Shown here piece after piece: positions 40,487-40,548 of a DNA stretch of 40,548 bases. The stretch spans positions 1-40,548 of the forward strand of contig CALUWH010000020.1 of NCBI GenBank assembly GCA_944324435.1, in the 5' to 3' direction. Position 1 is the first letter of the stretch. The number at the start of each line of letters is the position of its first letter. The stretch comes from Candidatus Gastranaerophilales bacterium (lineage in GTDB: Bacteria > Cyanobacteriota > Vampirovibrionia > Gastranaerophilales > Gastranaerophilaceae). A model generated the notes under the pieces. That model was not told the DNA's origin and did not search any database. It saw nothing but the letters and a program-made list of their open reading frames with translations. A program made the position numbers and the translations under genes.

Positions 40487-40548
40487 ACGCCGATGTGATG
40501 CCCGAGTGGGTAGGCAGGATATAAACAGCGCGTTCAGGCAGGTTTCGG
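40487..40548 (+). other. GC-richer block cut by the window edge
   Basis: After ~140 bases of very AT-rich sequence, the last ~60 bases are clearly richer in G and C and have short complementary pieces (GCCCGAGTGGG, for example). No reading frame with a ribosome site starts here: the ATG at 40498 meets a stop after eight codons. It may be the 5' part of a structured RNA or leader, but I cannot name a family. Confidence 0.3.

Noticed and set aside
40487..40548. Start of 16S rRNA, tmRNA, RNase P, SRP RNA or a known riboswitch
   Set aside because: None of the 5' consensus pieces I know for these RNAs is present in the visible 60 bases.

Overview
The window is a low-GC, gene-dense bacterial chromosome segment with about 36 protein genes and one tRNA. 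There is no rRNA, CRISPR array, insertion sequence or prophage. Its gene set best fits a non-photosynthetic relative of cyanobacteria (Melainabacteria/Vampirovibrionia, probably Gastranaerophilales from a gut). The reasons are a cyanobacterial-style RNase E/G beside a TIGR03960 radical-SAM/DUF2344 fusion, a PDZ-DUF512 radical-SAM gene, YggT, diderm-type exported proteins, and families shared with Firmicutes (SpmA/SpmB, PadR). This assignment is an inference from gene content; no 16S or marker search was possible.

Layout, left to right. (1) 1-1254: 3' part of groEL, closed by a strong terminator. (2) 1396-4064 (+): mtnP, yggT and a TPR/glycosyltransferase-like gene. (3) 4038-9751 (-): an NrtR-like Nudix regulator with secG, then the radical-SAM gene, RNase E/G and a small membrane protein. 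(4) 9752-11509: a 325-nt intergenic stretch, a zinc-ribbon gene and convergent spmA-spmB. (5) 11605-21215 (+): one tight operon led by a 2,380-residue, almost proline-free coiled-coil protein, followed by a GlcD-type FAD oxidase, cutA and an HExxH metallopeptidase-like gene. (6) 21277-24576 (+): a membrane TPR protein, then nadB-nadC. (7) 24577-26110: a small coiled-coil gene (-), tRNA-Arg(CCG) (+) and a DHH phosphoesterase (-). (8) 26216-30662 (+): a GAF-GGDEF-degenerate HD-GYP protein, a PadR regulator, a PDZ-DUF512 radical-SAM gene and a LuxR-type response regulator. (9) 30796-34460 (+): acyltransferase, nitrilase, PBP4-type peptidase and XerC/D recombinase. (10) 34571-38130 (+): an EF-hand protein, then LysM-radA-amidohydrolase. 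(11) 38127-40345 (-): a papain-like cysteine-peptidase candidate and a secreted beta-domain protein. The last ~60 bases are GC-richer and may begin an RNA or leader cut by the window edge.

How the genes work together. NAD metabolism recurs: nadB and nadC are joined, and an NrtR-like regulator lies 17 kb away. Envelope work is spread over secG, yggT, the LPLAT, the PBP4-type enzyme and LysM. Signalling includes a c-di-GMP enzyme whose cyclase half looks intact and whose phosphodiesterase half looks broken. Convergent genes here leave no space at all: all five convergent junctions abut or overlap.

The strongest candidate for something undescribed is the giant coiled-coil gene. It has a near-consensus promoter of its own, essentially one proline in its first 1,948 residues, and nested tandem repeats of about 60 and exactly 19 residues in its centre.
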